Below, piece after piece: positions 1 through 9,513 of a DNA stretch of 64,000 nt; position 1 is the stretch's first letter; the number at the start of each line of letters is the position of its first letter. Both the position numbers and the translations under genes were made by a program. Source of the DNA: Inhella proteolytica (GTDB lineage: Bacteria; Pseudomonadota; Gammaproteobacteria; Burkholderiales; Burkholderiaceae_C); NCBI RefSeq assembly GCF_016093275.1, contig NZ_JAEDAK010000001.1, positions 515,859-579,858 of the forward strand, read 5' to 3'. The notes below the pieces were generated by a model, which worked only from the letters and a program-made list of their open reading frames with translations, was not told where the DNA came from and made no database searches.

Positions 1-194
1 TAGTCGACAGTCAGAGGGAAGAAGTCCTGGCCGGCTTTGGCTTCCTTGCGCGCCACGACGGTGGCAAGCACGACGGTGTCGTCGATGTTGACCAGCACGG
101 CGCCGGTCGACTGGCGGGCAATCTCACCCGTCTCCATCGTGACGGTGTGCGATCCCCATTGAAAGGTCTTGCTGACTTTTTGGAACATGGTCAT
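1..194 (-). CDS. pnp: Polyribonucleotide nucleotidyltransferase, N-terminal part (runs off the window)
   Basis: The minus strand encodes 64 residues starting [14 protein letters not shown] and ending at the window edge with [11 protein letters not shown], the usual N-terminus of PNPase, the phosphorolytic 3'-5' exoribonuclease of the degradosome. The stretch with [16 protein letters not shown] belongs to the first RNase PH-like core domain. The start at 194 is supported by an AGGAG six bases upstream; the Met two codons on is an alternative. It lies downstream of rpsO, the classic rpsO-pnp order. The rest of the gene is outside the window, so catalytic residues cannot be checked. Confidence 0.95.
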   Translation of the reverse strand, partial: MTMFQKVSKTFQWGSHTVTMETGEIARQSTGAVLVNIDDTVVLATVVARKEAKAGQDFFPLTVD

Positions 195-245
195 GAATGG
201 CTCCTAGAAGGAAAAGAGCCGGGCTCGGCAAGCCGTTCGCCATGT

Positions 246-281
246 CATTCCAAAGGCACTGCACGCAGCGGCTTTGGAATG
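246..281 (-). repeat. Inverted repeat in the rpsO-pnp intergenic region (candidate pnp leader stem)
   Basis: CATTCCAAAG at 246-255 is perfectly matched by CTTTGGAATG at 272-281, giving a 10-bp stem with a 16-base loop in the RNA leading to pnp. In enterobacteria the pnp leader holds an RNase III-cut stem through which PNPase represses itself; the position here is equivalent, but that role is inferred. A shorter GC-rich hairpin at about 219-233 lies between it and the pnp ribosome binding site. Confidence 0.5.
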
Positions 282-319
282 GCACACGCGATCACGGGTT
301 GCGGGTCTCCGGCGGGATG

Positions 320-345
320 GAGAAAGAGCCTGCGGGGCAGGCTCT
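320..345 (-). terminator. Hairpin terminator downstream of rpsO
   Basis: AGAGCCTG (325-332) pairs perfectly with CAGGCTCT (338-345) across a five-base loop, 13 bases beyond the rpsO stop. In the minus-strand RNA it is followed only by UUUCU, so it is a weak intrinsic terminator and some read-through into pnp is likely. Confidence 0.65.
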
Positions 346-357
346 CTCAAGGGGTGC

Positions 358-627
358 TTACTTGCGCAGGCCGAGCTTCTTGATCAGCTCGACGTAGCGG
401 GCGCTGTCACGGCTCTTCAGATAGGCCAGCAGGCGCTTGCGCGAATTGACCATCTTCAGCAGGCCGCGGCGGCCATGATGGTCCTTGGGGTTGGCCTTGA
501 AGTGAGGGGTCAGCTCGTTGATGCGAGCGGTCAGCAGAGCGACTTGCACTTCGGGGCTGCCGGTGTCATTGGCGGCACGGGCGTGGGCCTTGACGATATC
601 GGCTTTGTTCAGATCGGCGACGGACAT
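358..627 (-). CDS. rpsO: 30S ribosomal protein S15
   Basis: This 89-residue protein is the normal S15 size and binds 16S rRNA early in small-subunit assembly. [12 protein letters not shown], the [15 protein letters not shown] helix, [15 protein letters not shown] and the C-terminal [12 protein letters not shown] are all diagnostic. The open frame extends upstream of 627, but the family start and an AGGAAA seven bases before this ATG fix the start. It is followed by a hairpin terminator and pnp. The 155 bases upstream, before tsaD, should hold its promoter; a TACACT box near the end of tsaD is a weak candidate. Confidence 0.97.
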   Translation of the reverse strand: MSVADLNKADIVKAHARAANDTGSPEVQVALLTARINELTPHFKANPKDHHGRRGLLKMVNSRKRLLAYLKSRDSARYVELIKKLGLRK

Positions 628-782
628 GGTGTTTCCTGGTGTTGGAAAGCCGTCGCCAAACCTGCGGTCGGGTCGAGCGGTTTCCGGGGTTGGACTTGCG
701 AGCGAGAGTGAAACCGACCCTCGTCGTGCGATGCGTCTTGCGACGGCTCTGCACCTGGCTGGCGCAAAACCTGCGGAGTGTA

Positions 783-1817
783 TCAGACCATGGCCAATGG
801 CCAGCGAGGATGCACCTCGAAGCTGTAGGTGGGCTGGGCATCCGCCACCTGGGTCTGCCAGCGCATGGCGGCGGCCAGCGCAATCATGGCGCCGTTGTCG
901 GTGCACAGGGCCAGCTCCGGGTAGTGCACGCGCACGCCGCGGCGCTGGCAGGCCTCATTCAGTTGCTCGCGCAGACGCCGGTTCGCCCCCACGCCGCCGG
1001 CCACCACCAAGCGCTTCAGGCCCGTCAGCTTGAGCGCCGCCAGACTCTTGCGCACCAACACCTCGACGATCGCAGCCTGGGTGGAGGCCGCCAGATTGGC
1101 CTGCGTCTGCGCGTCGCCCGCGGGCAACTTGCGGGCCTGCGTCAACACAGCGGTTTTCAGGCCGGCAAAGCTGAAATTCAGATCGCCACTGTGCAGGAGC
1201 GGACGCGGCAGCGGGAAGGCATCGGCCCTGCCCTGCTCGGCCAGACGCGCCAGATGAGGGCCCCCTGGATAAGGCAGCCCCAGCAGCTTGGCACTTTTGT
1301 CGAAGGCCTCGCCAGCGGCGTCGTCAATGGTCTCACCGAGCAACTCGTACTCACTCACGCCCTGCACCCGCATCAGCTGCGTGTGGCCTCCAGAGACCAG
1401 CAGGCAGACGAACGGAAACTCGGGCGGATCGGCGGAAAGAAAGGGCGAGAGCAAATGCCCTTCGAGGTGATGCACCGGCAGGGCCGGCAGCCCCAGGCTG
1501 GCGGCCAAAGCCACCGCGGCGCCTGCCCCCACCAGCAAGGCGCCGGCCAAGCCGGGCCCTTGCGTGTAGGCAATGGCATCCAGATCAGCCAAGGCCAGCC
1601 CGGCCTCGGCCAGCGCCTGGCGCGTGAGCGGCAGCACGCGGCGGATGTGGTCGCGCGAGGCGAGCTCAGGCACGACGCCGCCATAGGCCTGGTGCATGGC
1701 GATCTGGCTATGCAGCCCCTGCGCCAGCAGGCGCGGCGGGGCGCCTGGGCTGCACTCCACCACCGCCACCCCGGTCTCGTCGCAGCTGGACTCGATGCCA
1801 AGGACCCGCCAGCTCAT
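783..1817 (-). CDS. tsaD: tRNA N6-adenosine threonylcarbamoyltransferase TsaD
   Basis: The 344-residue product transfers the threonylcarbamoyl group from TC-AMP to A37 of ANN-decoding tRNAs, working with TsaB and TsaE. The N-terminal IESSCDETG motif of the ASKHA fold, the metal-binding HLEGH motif at residues 117-121, SGGHTQL near 142 and the late [13 protein letters not shown] segment are all present, and the length is typical. It lies 70 bases downstream of fdx on the same strand, with a G-run four bases before the ATG, so it may be read with the isc genes. No fusion or truncation is visible. Confidence 0.96.
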   Translation of the reverse strand: MSWRVLGIESSCDETGVAVVECSPGAPPRLLAQGLHSQIAMHQAYGGVVPELASRDHIRRVLPLTRQALAEAGLALADLDAIAYTQGPGLAGALLVGAGAAVALAASLGLPALPVHHLEGHLLSPFLSADPPEFPFVCLLVSGGHTQLMRVQGVSEYELLGETIDDAAGEAFDKSAKLLGLPYPGGPHLARLAEQGRADAFPLPRPLLHSGDLNFSFAGLKTAVLTQARKLPAGDAQTQANLAASTQAAIVEVLVRKSLAALKLTGLKRLVVAGGVGANRRLREQLNEACQRRGVRVHYPELALCTDNGAMIALAAAMRWQTQVADAQPTYSFEVHPRWPLAMV

Positions 1818-1887
1818 TCAGCCCCCCAGGCGCCATGCGTCGCACGCCCAATGGGGCGCGAACACCTTCGGGGCGGCCGTGCGGCGT

Positions 1888-2229
1888 TCACGCCTTCTTC
1901 TCTTTCGCGTGGTTGATCGAGTAGCGCGGGATCTCGACCGTCAGGTCCTCTCGCCCAATGATGGCCTGACAGGACAGGCGCGAATCTGCTTCCAAGCCCC
2001 AGGCACGGTCCAGCATGTCCTCCTCGTTCTCTTCCATTTCGGAAAGCGATGCAAAACCCTTGCGCACGACCACATGGCAAGTGGTGCAGGCGCAGACCTG
2101 ATCGCAGGCGTGCTCGATCTCCACGCCGTTGTCCAGCAAGGCTTCACAAATCGAGGTACCGGCCGGTGCGCTGACCTGGCGCCCGTCGGGGCAGTACTCG
2201 GGGTGGGGCAGGATGGTGATGGTGGGCAT
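1888..2229 (-). CDS. fdx: ISC-type [2Fe-2S] ferredoxin
   Basis: This 113-residue adrenodoxin-type ferredoxin supplies electrons for cluster assembly on IscU. The cluster cysteines are C42, C48, C51 and C87 (C-x5-C-x2-C and a distal Cys), with the extra C46 seen in ISC ferredoxins. An acidic helix around residues 65-80 (EMEENEEDMLDRAWGLE) is the usual partner-binding face. Its ATG abuts the hscA stop directly, so the two are almost certainly cotranslated. The 70 bases after it leave no room for iscX, which often follows fdx in gammaproteobacteria. Confidence 0.97.
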   Translation of the reverse strand: MPTITILPHPEYCPDGRQVSAPAGTSICEALLDNGVEIEHACDQVCACTTCHVVVRKGFASLSEMEENEEDMLDRAWGLEADSRLSCQAIIGREDLTVEIPRYSINHAKEKKA

Positions 2230-4086
<1,857 letters not shown>

Positions 4087-4089
4087 GGA

Positions 4090-4617
4090 TCAGAGAGGAA
4101 ACAGGGCGTCACGACGACGCTCGATGTCTTGCAGAAAGCGCGCCACGAACATCAGGGAGCGCACGGCTTGGGCGGCACGCTGGGGACTGCCGTCGGCGTC
4201 GTCCAGTTCTCGCGCCACGGTGTCGAACAGGCCGTGCTGACGACGCTTGACCTGGGCCTGCAGTTGGTCGATGGCCGATTCTTCGTCAGCTTCATCAAGC
4301 GCCTCGCGCCATGCCATCTGTTCACCCAGGAAGGCCATGCACATATGGGTGTTGCTCTCGGCCTGGATGGGGGCGCCGCGCTGCTCGCACAGGTAGGCAC
4401 CCCGTTGCAGTGGGTCCCGCAACCGACGGTAGGCCTCGTTCACACGCAGCGCCCATTGCATGGCCTGAGCCTGCGCCGCAGCGCCCTGCCCCAGGTGCCG
4501 GTCCGGGTGCACCTGCGCGGCCAGGCGTTTCCAGCGCGCATCCAGTTCAGCACGATCGAGCCGGTAGCGGGGCTCCAGGCCGAAGAGCTCGAAGTCGTCG
4601 CGGGCAGCAAGTTGCAT
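4090..4617 (-). CDS. hscB: Fe-S cluster co-chaperone HscB (J-domain)
   Basis: This 175-residue J-protein brings IscU to HscA and stimulates its ATPase. The N-terminal J-domain carries HPD at residues 37-39, and the C-terminal part (about 90-175) forms the IscU-binding helical bundle typical of HscB. The start MQLAARDDFELFGLEP matches family N-termini, but the bases before the ATG (CTTTTCGCCCACC) contain no Shine-Dalgarno sequence. They form the U-rich tail of a strong hairpin between iscA and hscB. Translation here may therefore be weak or depend on context. Confidence 0.95.
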   Translation of the reverse strand: MQLAARDDFELFGLEPRYRLDRAELDARWKRLAAQVHPDRHLGQGAAAQAQAMQWALRVNEAYRRLRDPLQRGAYLCEQRGAPIQAESNTHMCMAFLGEQMAWREALDEADEESAIDQLQAQVKRRQHGLFDTVARELDDADGSPQRAAQAVRSLMFVARFLQDIERRRDALFPL

Positions 4618-4626
4618 GGTGGGCGA

Positions 4627-4656
4627 AAAGAAAAGGCGCGGCCCTCGGGCCGCGCC
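4627..4656 (-). terminator. Intrinsic-terminator-like hairpin inside the isc operon
   Basis: GGCGCGGCCC (4635-4644) pairs with GGGCCGCGCC (4647-4656) as a near-perfect 10-bp arm pair, and in the minus-strand transcript the stem is followed by TTTTCTTTT. It lies between the iscA stop and the hscB start, so it would end or attenuate transcription after iscRSUA. The fold and U-tract are plain in the sequence; partial read-through is inferred because hscBA-fdx need a message. Confidence 0.75.
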
Positions 4657-4675
4657 GCTTCAGACGATGAACGGA

Positions 4676-4999
4676 TCAGACACGGAAGGACTCACCGCAG
4701 CCACAGCGGTCCTTCTCCTGCGGGTTGCGGAACTTGAAGCCCTCGTTCAGGCCTTCCCGCACGAAGTCCAGTTCAGTGCCATCCAGGTACGCCAGGCTCT
4801 TGGGGTCGATCAGAACCTTGACGCCCTGGTCCTCGAACACCATGTCCTCAGGCGCCACCTCGTCGGCGTACTCGAGCTTGTAGGCCAGCCCGGAGCAGCC
4901 GGTGGTCTTGACGCCCAGGCGCACACCCACGCCCTTGCCACGCCGGGCGAGGTATTTGGTGACGTGACGGGCCGCTGCTTCGGTCAGGGTGATGGCCAT
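4676..4999 (-). CDS. iscA: Iron-sulfur cluster assembly protein IscA
   Basis: This 107-residue A-type carrier binds iron or Fe-S clusters for delivery to target proteins. The three conserved cysteines are C35 in [10 protein letters not shown] and C99/C101 in the C-terminal CGCGESF. Its position directly after iscU, one base from the iscU stop, favours IscA over ErpA, and the length agrees. It is the last gene before a terminator-like hairpin, so iscRSUA may form the main transcript. Confidence 0.95.
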   Translation of the reverse strand: MAITLTEAAARHVTKYLARRGKGVGVRLGVKTTGCSGLAYKLEYADEVAPEDMVFEDQGVKVLIDPKSLAYLDGTELDFVREGLNEGFKFRNPQEKDRCGCGESFRV

Positions 5000-5000
5000 T

Positions 5001-5390
5001 TCAAGCTCCGCTGTGCTTGGCGCGGTAATCGGCCACGGCCGCCTTGATGGCGTCCTCTGCCAGGATGGAGCAGTGGATCTTCACCGGCGGCAGCGCCAGT
5101 TCCTCGGCAATCTCCGAGTTCTTGATCTGGGTGGCTTCGTCCAGGCTCTTGCCTTTGACCCACTCGGTGACCAGCGAGCTCGAGGCGATGGCCGACCCGC
5201 AGCCATAGGTCTTGAAGCGCGCATCCTCGATCAGCCCGGTAGCCGGGTTGACCTTGATCTGCAGCTTCATCACATCCCCGCAGGCTGGTGCCCCCACCAT
5301 GCCGGTGCCCACCGCTGCATCGCCCTTGTCGAAGCTGCCCACATTGCGCGGGTTCTCGTAGTGGTCGACGACCTTGTCGCTGTATGCCAT
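5001..5390 (-). CDS. iscU: Iron-sulfur cluster scaffold IscU
   Basis: The 129-residue scaffold on which [2Fe-2S] and [4Fe-4S] clusters are built from IscS-derived sulfur. The cluster ligands C37, C64 and C107, the exchange-controlling D39, and the LPPVK HscA-recognition motif at 100-104 are all visible. It starts [18 protein letters not shown] as in most IscU proteins. It lies between iscS, 15 bases upstream, and iscA, and an AGGAG lies 7 bases before the ATG. Confidence 0.98.
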   Translation of the reverse strand: MAYSDKVVDHYENPRNVGSFDKGDAAVGTGMVGAPACGDVMKLQIKVNPATGLIEDARFKTYGCGSAIASSSLVTEWVKGKSLDEATQIKNSEIAEELALPPVKIHCSILAEDAIKAAVADYRAKHSGA

Positions 5391-5405
5391 GTCTGATCTC
5401 CTGGT

Positions 5406-6623
5406 TCAGTGCGCAGTCCATTGGATGGTCGAAAGATCGACGCCATCCTTGAACATCTCCCACAGGGGCGAGAGCTCGCGCAGCTTGGCCACCCGATCCT
5501 GCAGCAGGCGGATGGCGGTATCGATGTCTTCTTCGGTGGTGAATCGGCCGATGGTCATGCGCAGGCTGGAATGCGCCAGTTCGTCCGAGCGGCCCAGCGC
5601 GCGCAGCACATAGCTGGGCTCCAAACTGGCCGAGGTGCAGGCCGAGCCCGACGACACGGCCAGCTCCTTCACACCCATGATCAAGGACTCCCCTTCGACG
5701 TAGTTGAAGGAGATATTGACGTTGTGCGGCACGCGGCGCTCGGTGTCGCCGTTCAGGTAGCTTTCCTCGATGGTGGCGAGGCCCTTCAAGAGACGCTGCT
5801 GCAGCATGCGGACGCGCTCCAGCTCCGTGCCCATTTCTTCGCGGGCGATGCGGAAGGCTTCTCCCATGCCGACGATCTGGTGCGTGGGCAGCGTGCCCGA
5901 GCGCATGCCGCGTTCATGCCCGCCGCCATGCATCTGCGCCTCCAGACGCACGCGGGGCTTGCGGCGCACATAAAGCGCACCAATGCCCTTCGGGCCATAG
6001 CTCTTGTGCGAAGCCAGGCTCATCAGATCGACCGGCAGCGTGCCCAGGTCGATCGGCATCTTGCCCGTCGCCTGTGCGGCGTCGACATGGAAGATCACGC
6101 CCCGTTCACGGCACAGATTGCCCAGAGCGGTCATGTCCTGGATCACGCCGATCTCGTTATTGACCGCCATCACGGACGCCAGGATAGTGCCCGGCTTGCT
6201 GACGGCCGCCTTGAAGACGTCTAGGTCCAGCAGGCCATTGGGCAAGACATCCAGATAGGTCACCTCGAAGCCGCGTCGTTCCAGTTCGCGGCAGGTGTCC
6301 AGCACCGCCTTGTGTTCGGTCTTGACGGTGACGATGTGCTTGCCACGCGACTTGTAGAACTCGGCCGCACCCTTGATGGCCAGATTGTTGGACTCGGTCG
6401 CCCCGCTGGTCCAGACGATCTCACGCGGGTCCGCACCGATCAGCGCAGCCACCTGTTCGCGCGCCTTCTCGATGGCCGCCTCGGCTTCCCAACCATAGGC
6501 ATGACTGCGGGAAGCGGCATTGCCAAAGTGCTCACGCAGCCACGGAATCATGGCGTCAACCACACGCGGGTCCACCGGCGTCGTGGCGCCGTAGTCAAGG
6601 TAAATGGGCAGATGAGGGGTCAT
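5406..6623 (-). CDS. iscS: Cysteine desulfurase IscS
   Basis: A 405-residue PLP enzyme that removes sulfur from cysteine and passes it as a persulfide to IscU, TusA and ThiI. K207 in [12 protein letters not shown] is the PLP lysine, and C328 in [13 protein letters not shown] is the persulfide cysteine on its mobile loop, the same number as in E. coli. Length and the N-terminal [14 protein letters not shown] are typical of group I desulfurases. It begins four bases after iscR, consistent with one message under IscR control. A TusA-like partner is encoded elsewhere in the window at 29577. Confidence 0.98.
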   Translation of the reverse strand: MTPHLPIYLDYGATTPVDPRVVDAMIPWLREHFGNAASRSHAYGWEAEAAIEKAREQVAALIGADPREIVWTSGATESNNLAIKGAAEFYKSRGKHIVTVKTEHKAVLDTCRELERRGFEVTYLDVLPNGLLDLDVFKAAVSKPGTILASVMAVNNEIGVIQDMTALGNLCRERGVIFHVDAAQATGKMPIDLGTLPVDLMSLASHKSYGPKGIGALYVRRKPRVRLEAQMHGGGHERGMRSGTLPTHQIVGMGEAFRIAREEMGTELERVRMLQQRLLKGLATIEESYLNGDTERRVPHNVNISFNYVEGESLIMGVKELAVSSGSACTSASLEPSYVLRALGRSDELAHSSLRMTIGRFTTEEDIDTAIRLLQDRVAKLRELSPLWEMFKDGVDLSTIQWTAH

Positions 6624-6627
6624 GGAT

Positions 6628-7170
6628 TCACTTGCTCAGCGCGGTGCCGAGGTCGAAAACGGAATTCGGAGCGGTGACGCGGATGGGTTTGGCAACGGGC
6701 GAAGGAGAGAAGGCGCGCTTGAGCGAGCTGATCTGCGGCTCGTCCACCACCACTCCCTTGGCGCGCTGCTCCTCGACGATCTGCTTGAGGCTGACCGAGC
6801 GCAGGTAATCCAGCATGCGCTCGTTCAGGCGGGTCCACAGGTCGTGGGTCAGGCACGCCCCCGTGTCGTGGCCCATGCAATTTTCCTTGCCACCGCAGCC
6901 GGTGGCATCCAGAGCCTCGTCCACGGCCAGGATGACGTCGGCCACGGTGATGGAGGCGCTGGAGCGGCCCAGCTTGTAGCCGCCGCCGGGGCCACGCGTG
7001 CTTTCCACCAGTTCAGCCCGGCGCAACTTGCCGAACAGCTGCTCGAGGTAAGAGAGGGAAATCTGCTGCCGTTGGGCGATGGCAGCCAGAGCGACGGGGC
7101 CGCTGTGCTCGCGCAGCGCCAGATCGACCATGGCGGTCACGGCGAATCGGCCCTTGGTGGTGAGGCGCAT
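6628..7170 (-). CDS. iscR: Rrf2-family Fe-S regulator IscR
   Basis: The 180-residue Rrf2 regulator represses isc when it carries a [2Fe-2S] cluster. The winged helix occupies residues 1-65, including the [10 protein letters not shown] wing, and the cluster ligands are C92, C98, C106 and probably H109. The second cysteine gap is two residues longer than in E. coli IscR (x7 instead of x5). The C-terminal tail (about 145-180) is long and proline/serine containing, as in other beta-proteobacterial IscR. Two IscR-type sites lie just upstream, consistent with autoregulation. Confidence 0.96.
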   Translation of the reverse strand: MRLTTKGRFAVTAMVDLALREHSGPVALAAIAQRQQISLSYLEQLFGKLRRAELVESTRGPGGGYKLGRSSASITVADVILAVDEALDATGCGGKENCMGHDTGACLTHDLWTRLNERMLDYLRSVSLKQIVEEQRAKGVVVDEPQISSLKRAFSPSPVAKPIRVTAPNSVFDLGTALSK

Positions 7171-7190
7171 CCTGCTCTCCTGAACCCCGA

Positions 7191-7215
7191 ATACCTGAGC
7201 AAAACAGTTGCGATC
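7191..7215 (-). promoter_or_regulatory. Candidate IscR type 1 operator, proximal
   Basis: Read on the minus strand, this 25-base segment matches about 18 of 25 positions of the E. coli IscR type 1 consensus, with the right half (TCAGGTAT) well kept and the left half weak. It ends 20 bases before the iscR ATG. It is centred exactly 42 bp (four helical turns) from the stronger distal site. Confidence 0.5.
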
Positions 7216-7232
7216 AGGACTAACCCGAGGTA

Positions 7233-7257
7233 ATTGCCGAGCATTTTAGTCGTCTAT
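7233..7257 (-). promoter_or_regulatory. Candidate IscR type 1 operator, distal
   Basis: On the minus strand this reads ATAGACGACTAAAATGCTCG followed by GCAAT, matching about 21 of 25 positions of the IscR type 1 consensus (ATASYYGACTRWWWYAGTC and so on). It lies about 60 bases upstream of iscR, where the -35/-10 region is expected, so cluster-loaded IscR would block the promoter. The match was scored by eye. Confidence 0.68.
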
Positions 7258-7284
7258 TTCGGAGCCGGCCTTCGAATGGGGCTA

Positions 7285-9378
7285 TCAGCCCGATAGCCCC
7301 GCATCATGCTTGCTGGCGCCCAGCAGCTGTTCGCGCAGCAGCGCCAACTGGTCGCGCAGGCGCGCCGCCTGCTCGAACTCCAGATTGCGGGCGTGCTCGT
7401 ACATCTGCTTTTCGAGCTGCTGTATGCGACGCCCCACTTCCTTCTCGCTGAGTCCCTCGACATTCGGCAAGTCGGGCGCCACCAGCTCCTTGCCCTTGTC
7501 GGACACCACACCATCGATCAGGTCGCGCACCCGTTTGGCCACCCCACGCGGGGTGATGCCATGTTCGGCGTTGTGCGCCAACTGCTTGATGCGCCGCCGC
7601 TCGGTCTCACCGATGGCACGCCGCATCGAATCCGTGACCCGATCGGCGTACAGGATGGCCATGCCATTGAGGTGGCGCGCGGCCCGGCCGATCGTCTGGA
7701 TCAGGCTGCGCTCGCTGCGCAGGAAGCCTTCCTTGTCGGCATCCAGGATCGCCACCAGGCTCACCTCCGGGATGTCCAAGCCTTCGCGCAGCAGGTTAAT
7801 GCCGACCAGCACATCGAACATGCCCAGACGCAGGTCCCGAATGATCTCGACCCGCTCGACGGTGTCGACATCCGAATGCAGGTAGCGCACCTTGACGCCG
7901 TTCTCACCGAGGTAGTCGGTCAACTGCTCGGCCATGCGCTTGGTCAGCACGGTGATGAGCACACGCTCCTGCGCCTCGACACGCAAGCGGATCTCACCCA
8001 GCACATCGTCCACTTGGTGGGTGGCCGGCCGCACGCTGACGACCGGGTCAACCAACCCGGTCGGGCGCACCACTTGCTCCACCACCTGGCCAGCCTGGCG
8101 CTTTTCGTAATCGGCCGGCGTGGCCGAAACGAAGACGGCCTGCCGCATTTTTCGTTCAAATTCTTCGAACTTGAGCGGACGGTTGTCGAGTGCCGATGGC
8201 AGGCGAAAGCCGTACTCAACCAGGGTGGTCTTGCGCGCCCGGTCGCCGTTGTACATGCCGCCGAACTGACCGATCAGCACATGGCTCTCGTCCAGGAACA
8301 TCAGGGCGTCGGGCGGCAGGTAGTCCACCAGCGTCGGCGGCGCCTCGCCCGGCGCGGCGCCACTCAGATGGCGTGTGTAGTTCTCGATGCCCTTGCAGTG
8401 CCCCACTTCCTGCAGCATCTCGATGTCGAAGCGCGTGCGTTGCTCCAGCCGCTGGGCCTCCACCAGCTTGCCGTCCTTCAGGAACTCGCCCACGCGCTGG
8501 CGCAGCTCTTCCTTGATGGTGTCGATCGCCGCCAGCACACGCTCGCGCGGCGTGACGTAATGGCTGCTGGGATACACCGTGAAGCGCGCCAGCTTCTGGC
8601 GGATCTGCCCGGTCAGGGGGTCGAACAGGCTCATCGACTCCACCTCGTCGTCGAACAGCTCGATGCGCAGCGCCAGCTCCGAGTGTTCGGCCGGGAAGAC
8701 ATCCACCGTGTCGCCGCGCACGCGGAAGTGCCCGCGCGTGAACTCCAGCTCGTTGCGCTGGTACTGCATGCGCACCAACTGGGCAATCAACTCGCGCTGC
8801 CCGATCGTGTCGCCCACGCGCAAGGTCAGCACCATCTGGTGGTAGTCGCTCGGGTTGCCGATGCCGTAAATGGCCGACACCGAGGCCACGATCACCACGT
8901 CACGGCGCTCCAGCAGGCTCTTCGTGCAGGAAAGCCGCAACTGCTCGATCTGCTCATTGATCGCGCTGTCCTTCTCGATGAACAGATCGCGCTGCGGCAC
9001 ATAGGCCTCGGGCTGGTAGTAGTCGTAATAGCTGACGAAGTACTCGACCGCGTTCTTGGGAAAGAAGTCGCGAAACTCGCTGTAAAGCTGGGCCGCCAGG
9101 GTCTTGTTGGGCGCGAACACGATGGCCGGCCGCCCCAGCCGGGCGATCACATTGGCCATCGTGAAGGTCTTGCCGGAACCCGTGACGCCCAGCAAGGTCT
9201 GGTACGCCAGGCCGTCTTTGACGCCTTCCACCAACTGGGCGATCGCCGTGGGCTGGTCGCCGGCCGGCGGAAAGGGCTGGAAGAGTTGGAAAGGCGAGCC
9301 CTCAAAACTGACAAACTCGCCCGGTAGCACCTCAGGCGCTTGGGTTGTTTGCGGAGCGGGAGCCTCGGCTTGCGGCAT
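7285..9378 (-). CDS. uvrB: UvrABC system protein B
   Basis: The 697-residue helicase-like damage-verification subunit of nucleotide excision repair. Walker A (GVTGSGKT) is at residues 64-71, the beta-hairpin region [12 protein letters not shown] near 120, the DESHV Walker B near 360, and helicase motif VI (QTIGRAAR) near 565. The C-terminal UvrC-binding UVR coiled coil ([24 protein letters not shown]) closes the protein. The first 20 residues are a Pro/Gln-rich extension. It is divergent from phaZ; no canonical LexA box is evident in the shared region. Confidence 0.98.
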   Translation of the reverse strand: MPQAEAPAPQTTQAPEVLPGEFVSFEGSPFQLFQPFPPAGDQPTAIAQLVEGVKDGLAYQTLLGVTGSGKTFTMANVIARLGRPAIVFAPNKTLAAQLYSEFRDFFPKNAVEYFVSYYDYYQPEAYVPQRDLFIEKDSAINEQIEQLRLSCTKSLLERRDVVIVASVSAIYGIGNPSDYHQMVLTLRVGDTIGQRELIAQLVRMQYQRNELEFTRGHFRVRGDTVDVFPAEHSELALRIELFDDEVESMSLFDPLTGQIRQKLARFTVYPSSHYVTPRERVLAAIDTIKEELRQRVGEFLKDGKLVEAQRLEQRTRFDIEMLQEVGHCKGIENYTRHLSGAAPGEAPPTLVDYLPPDALMFLDESHVLIGQFGGMYNGDRARKTTLVEYGFRLPSALDNRPLKFEEFERKMRQAVFVSATPADYEKRQAGQVVEQVVRPTGLVDPVVSVRPATHQVDDVLGEIRLRVEAQERVLITVLTKRMAEQLTDYLGENGVKVRYLHSDVDTVERVEIIRDLRLGMFDVLVGINLLREGLDIPEVSLVAILDADKEGFLRSERSLIQTIGRAARHLNGMAILYADRVTDSMRRAIGETERRRIKQLAHNAEHGITPRGVAKRVRDLIDGVVSDKGKELVAPDLPNVEGLSEKEVGRRIQQLEKQMYEHARNLEFEQAARLRDQLALLREQLLGASKHDAGLSG

Positions 9379-9430
9379 GAACGGACAATGACGACAGAAA
9401 ACCTGTCAGCCTAGCGCAGCCCTCCTCGGT

Positions 9431-9472
9431 TTGATCAATTCGATCAAAATCATTCATGCTGCAGCGCAGCAT
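9431..9472. promoter_or_regulatory. Two palindromes between uvrB and phaZ
   Basis: TTGATC-AATTC-GATCAA (9431-9447) and ATGCTGC-AGC-GCAGCAT (9456-9472) are perfect inverted repeats, 8 bp apart, in the 135-bp divergent promoter region. Both have the size and symmetry of operators for dimeric regulators. They lie 42-83 bases before phaZ, so control of PHB depolymerase is the simpler guess; the TGC-rich second site might suit a PhaR-type regulator, but that is speculative. Confidence 0.45.
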
Positions 9473-9513
9473 TTCAGGCAAGATGCAAGCATCTGTTTCC
9501 GGAGCTAGCCCCC

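Noticed and set aside
1818..1887. Possible iscX gene after fdx
   Set aside because: Only 70 bases lie between fdx and tsaD and they contain no suitable frame.
9379..9513. LexA box for uvrB
   Set aside because: No CTG-N10-CAG type site with AT-rich centre was found; the visible palindromes have other sequences.
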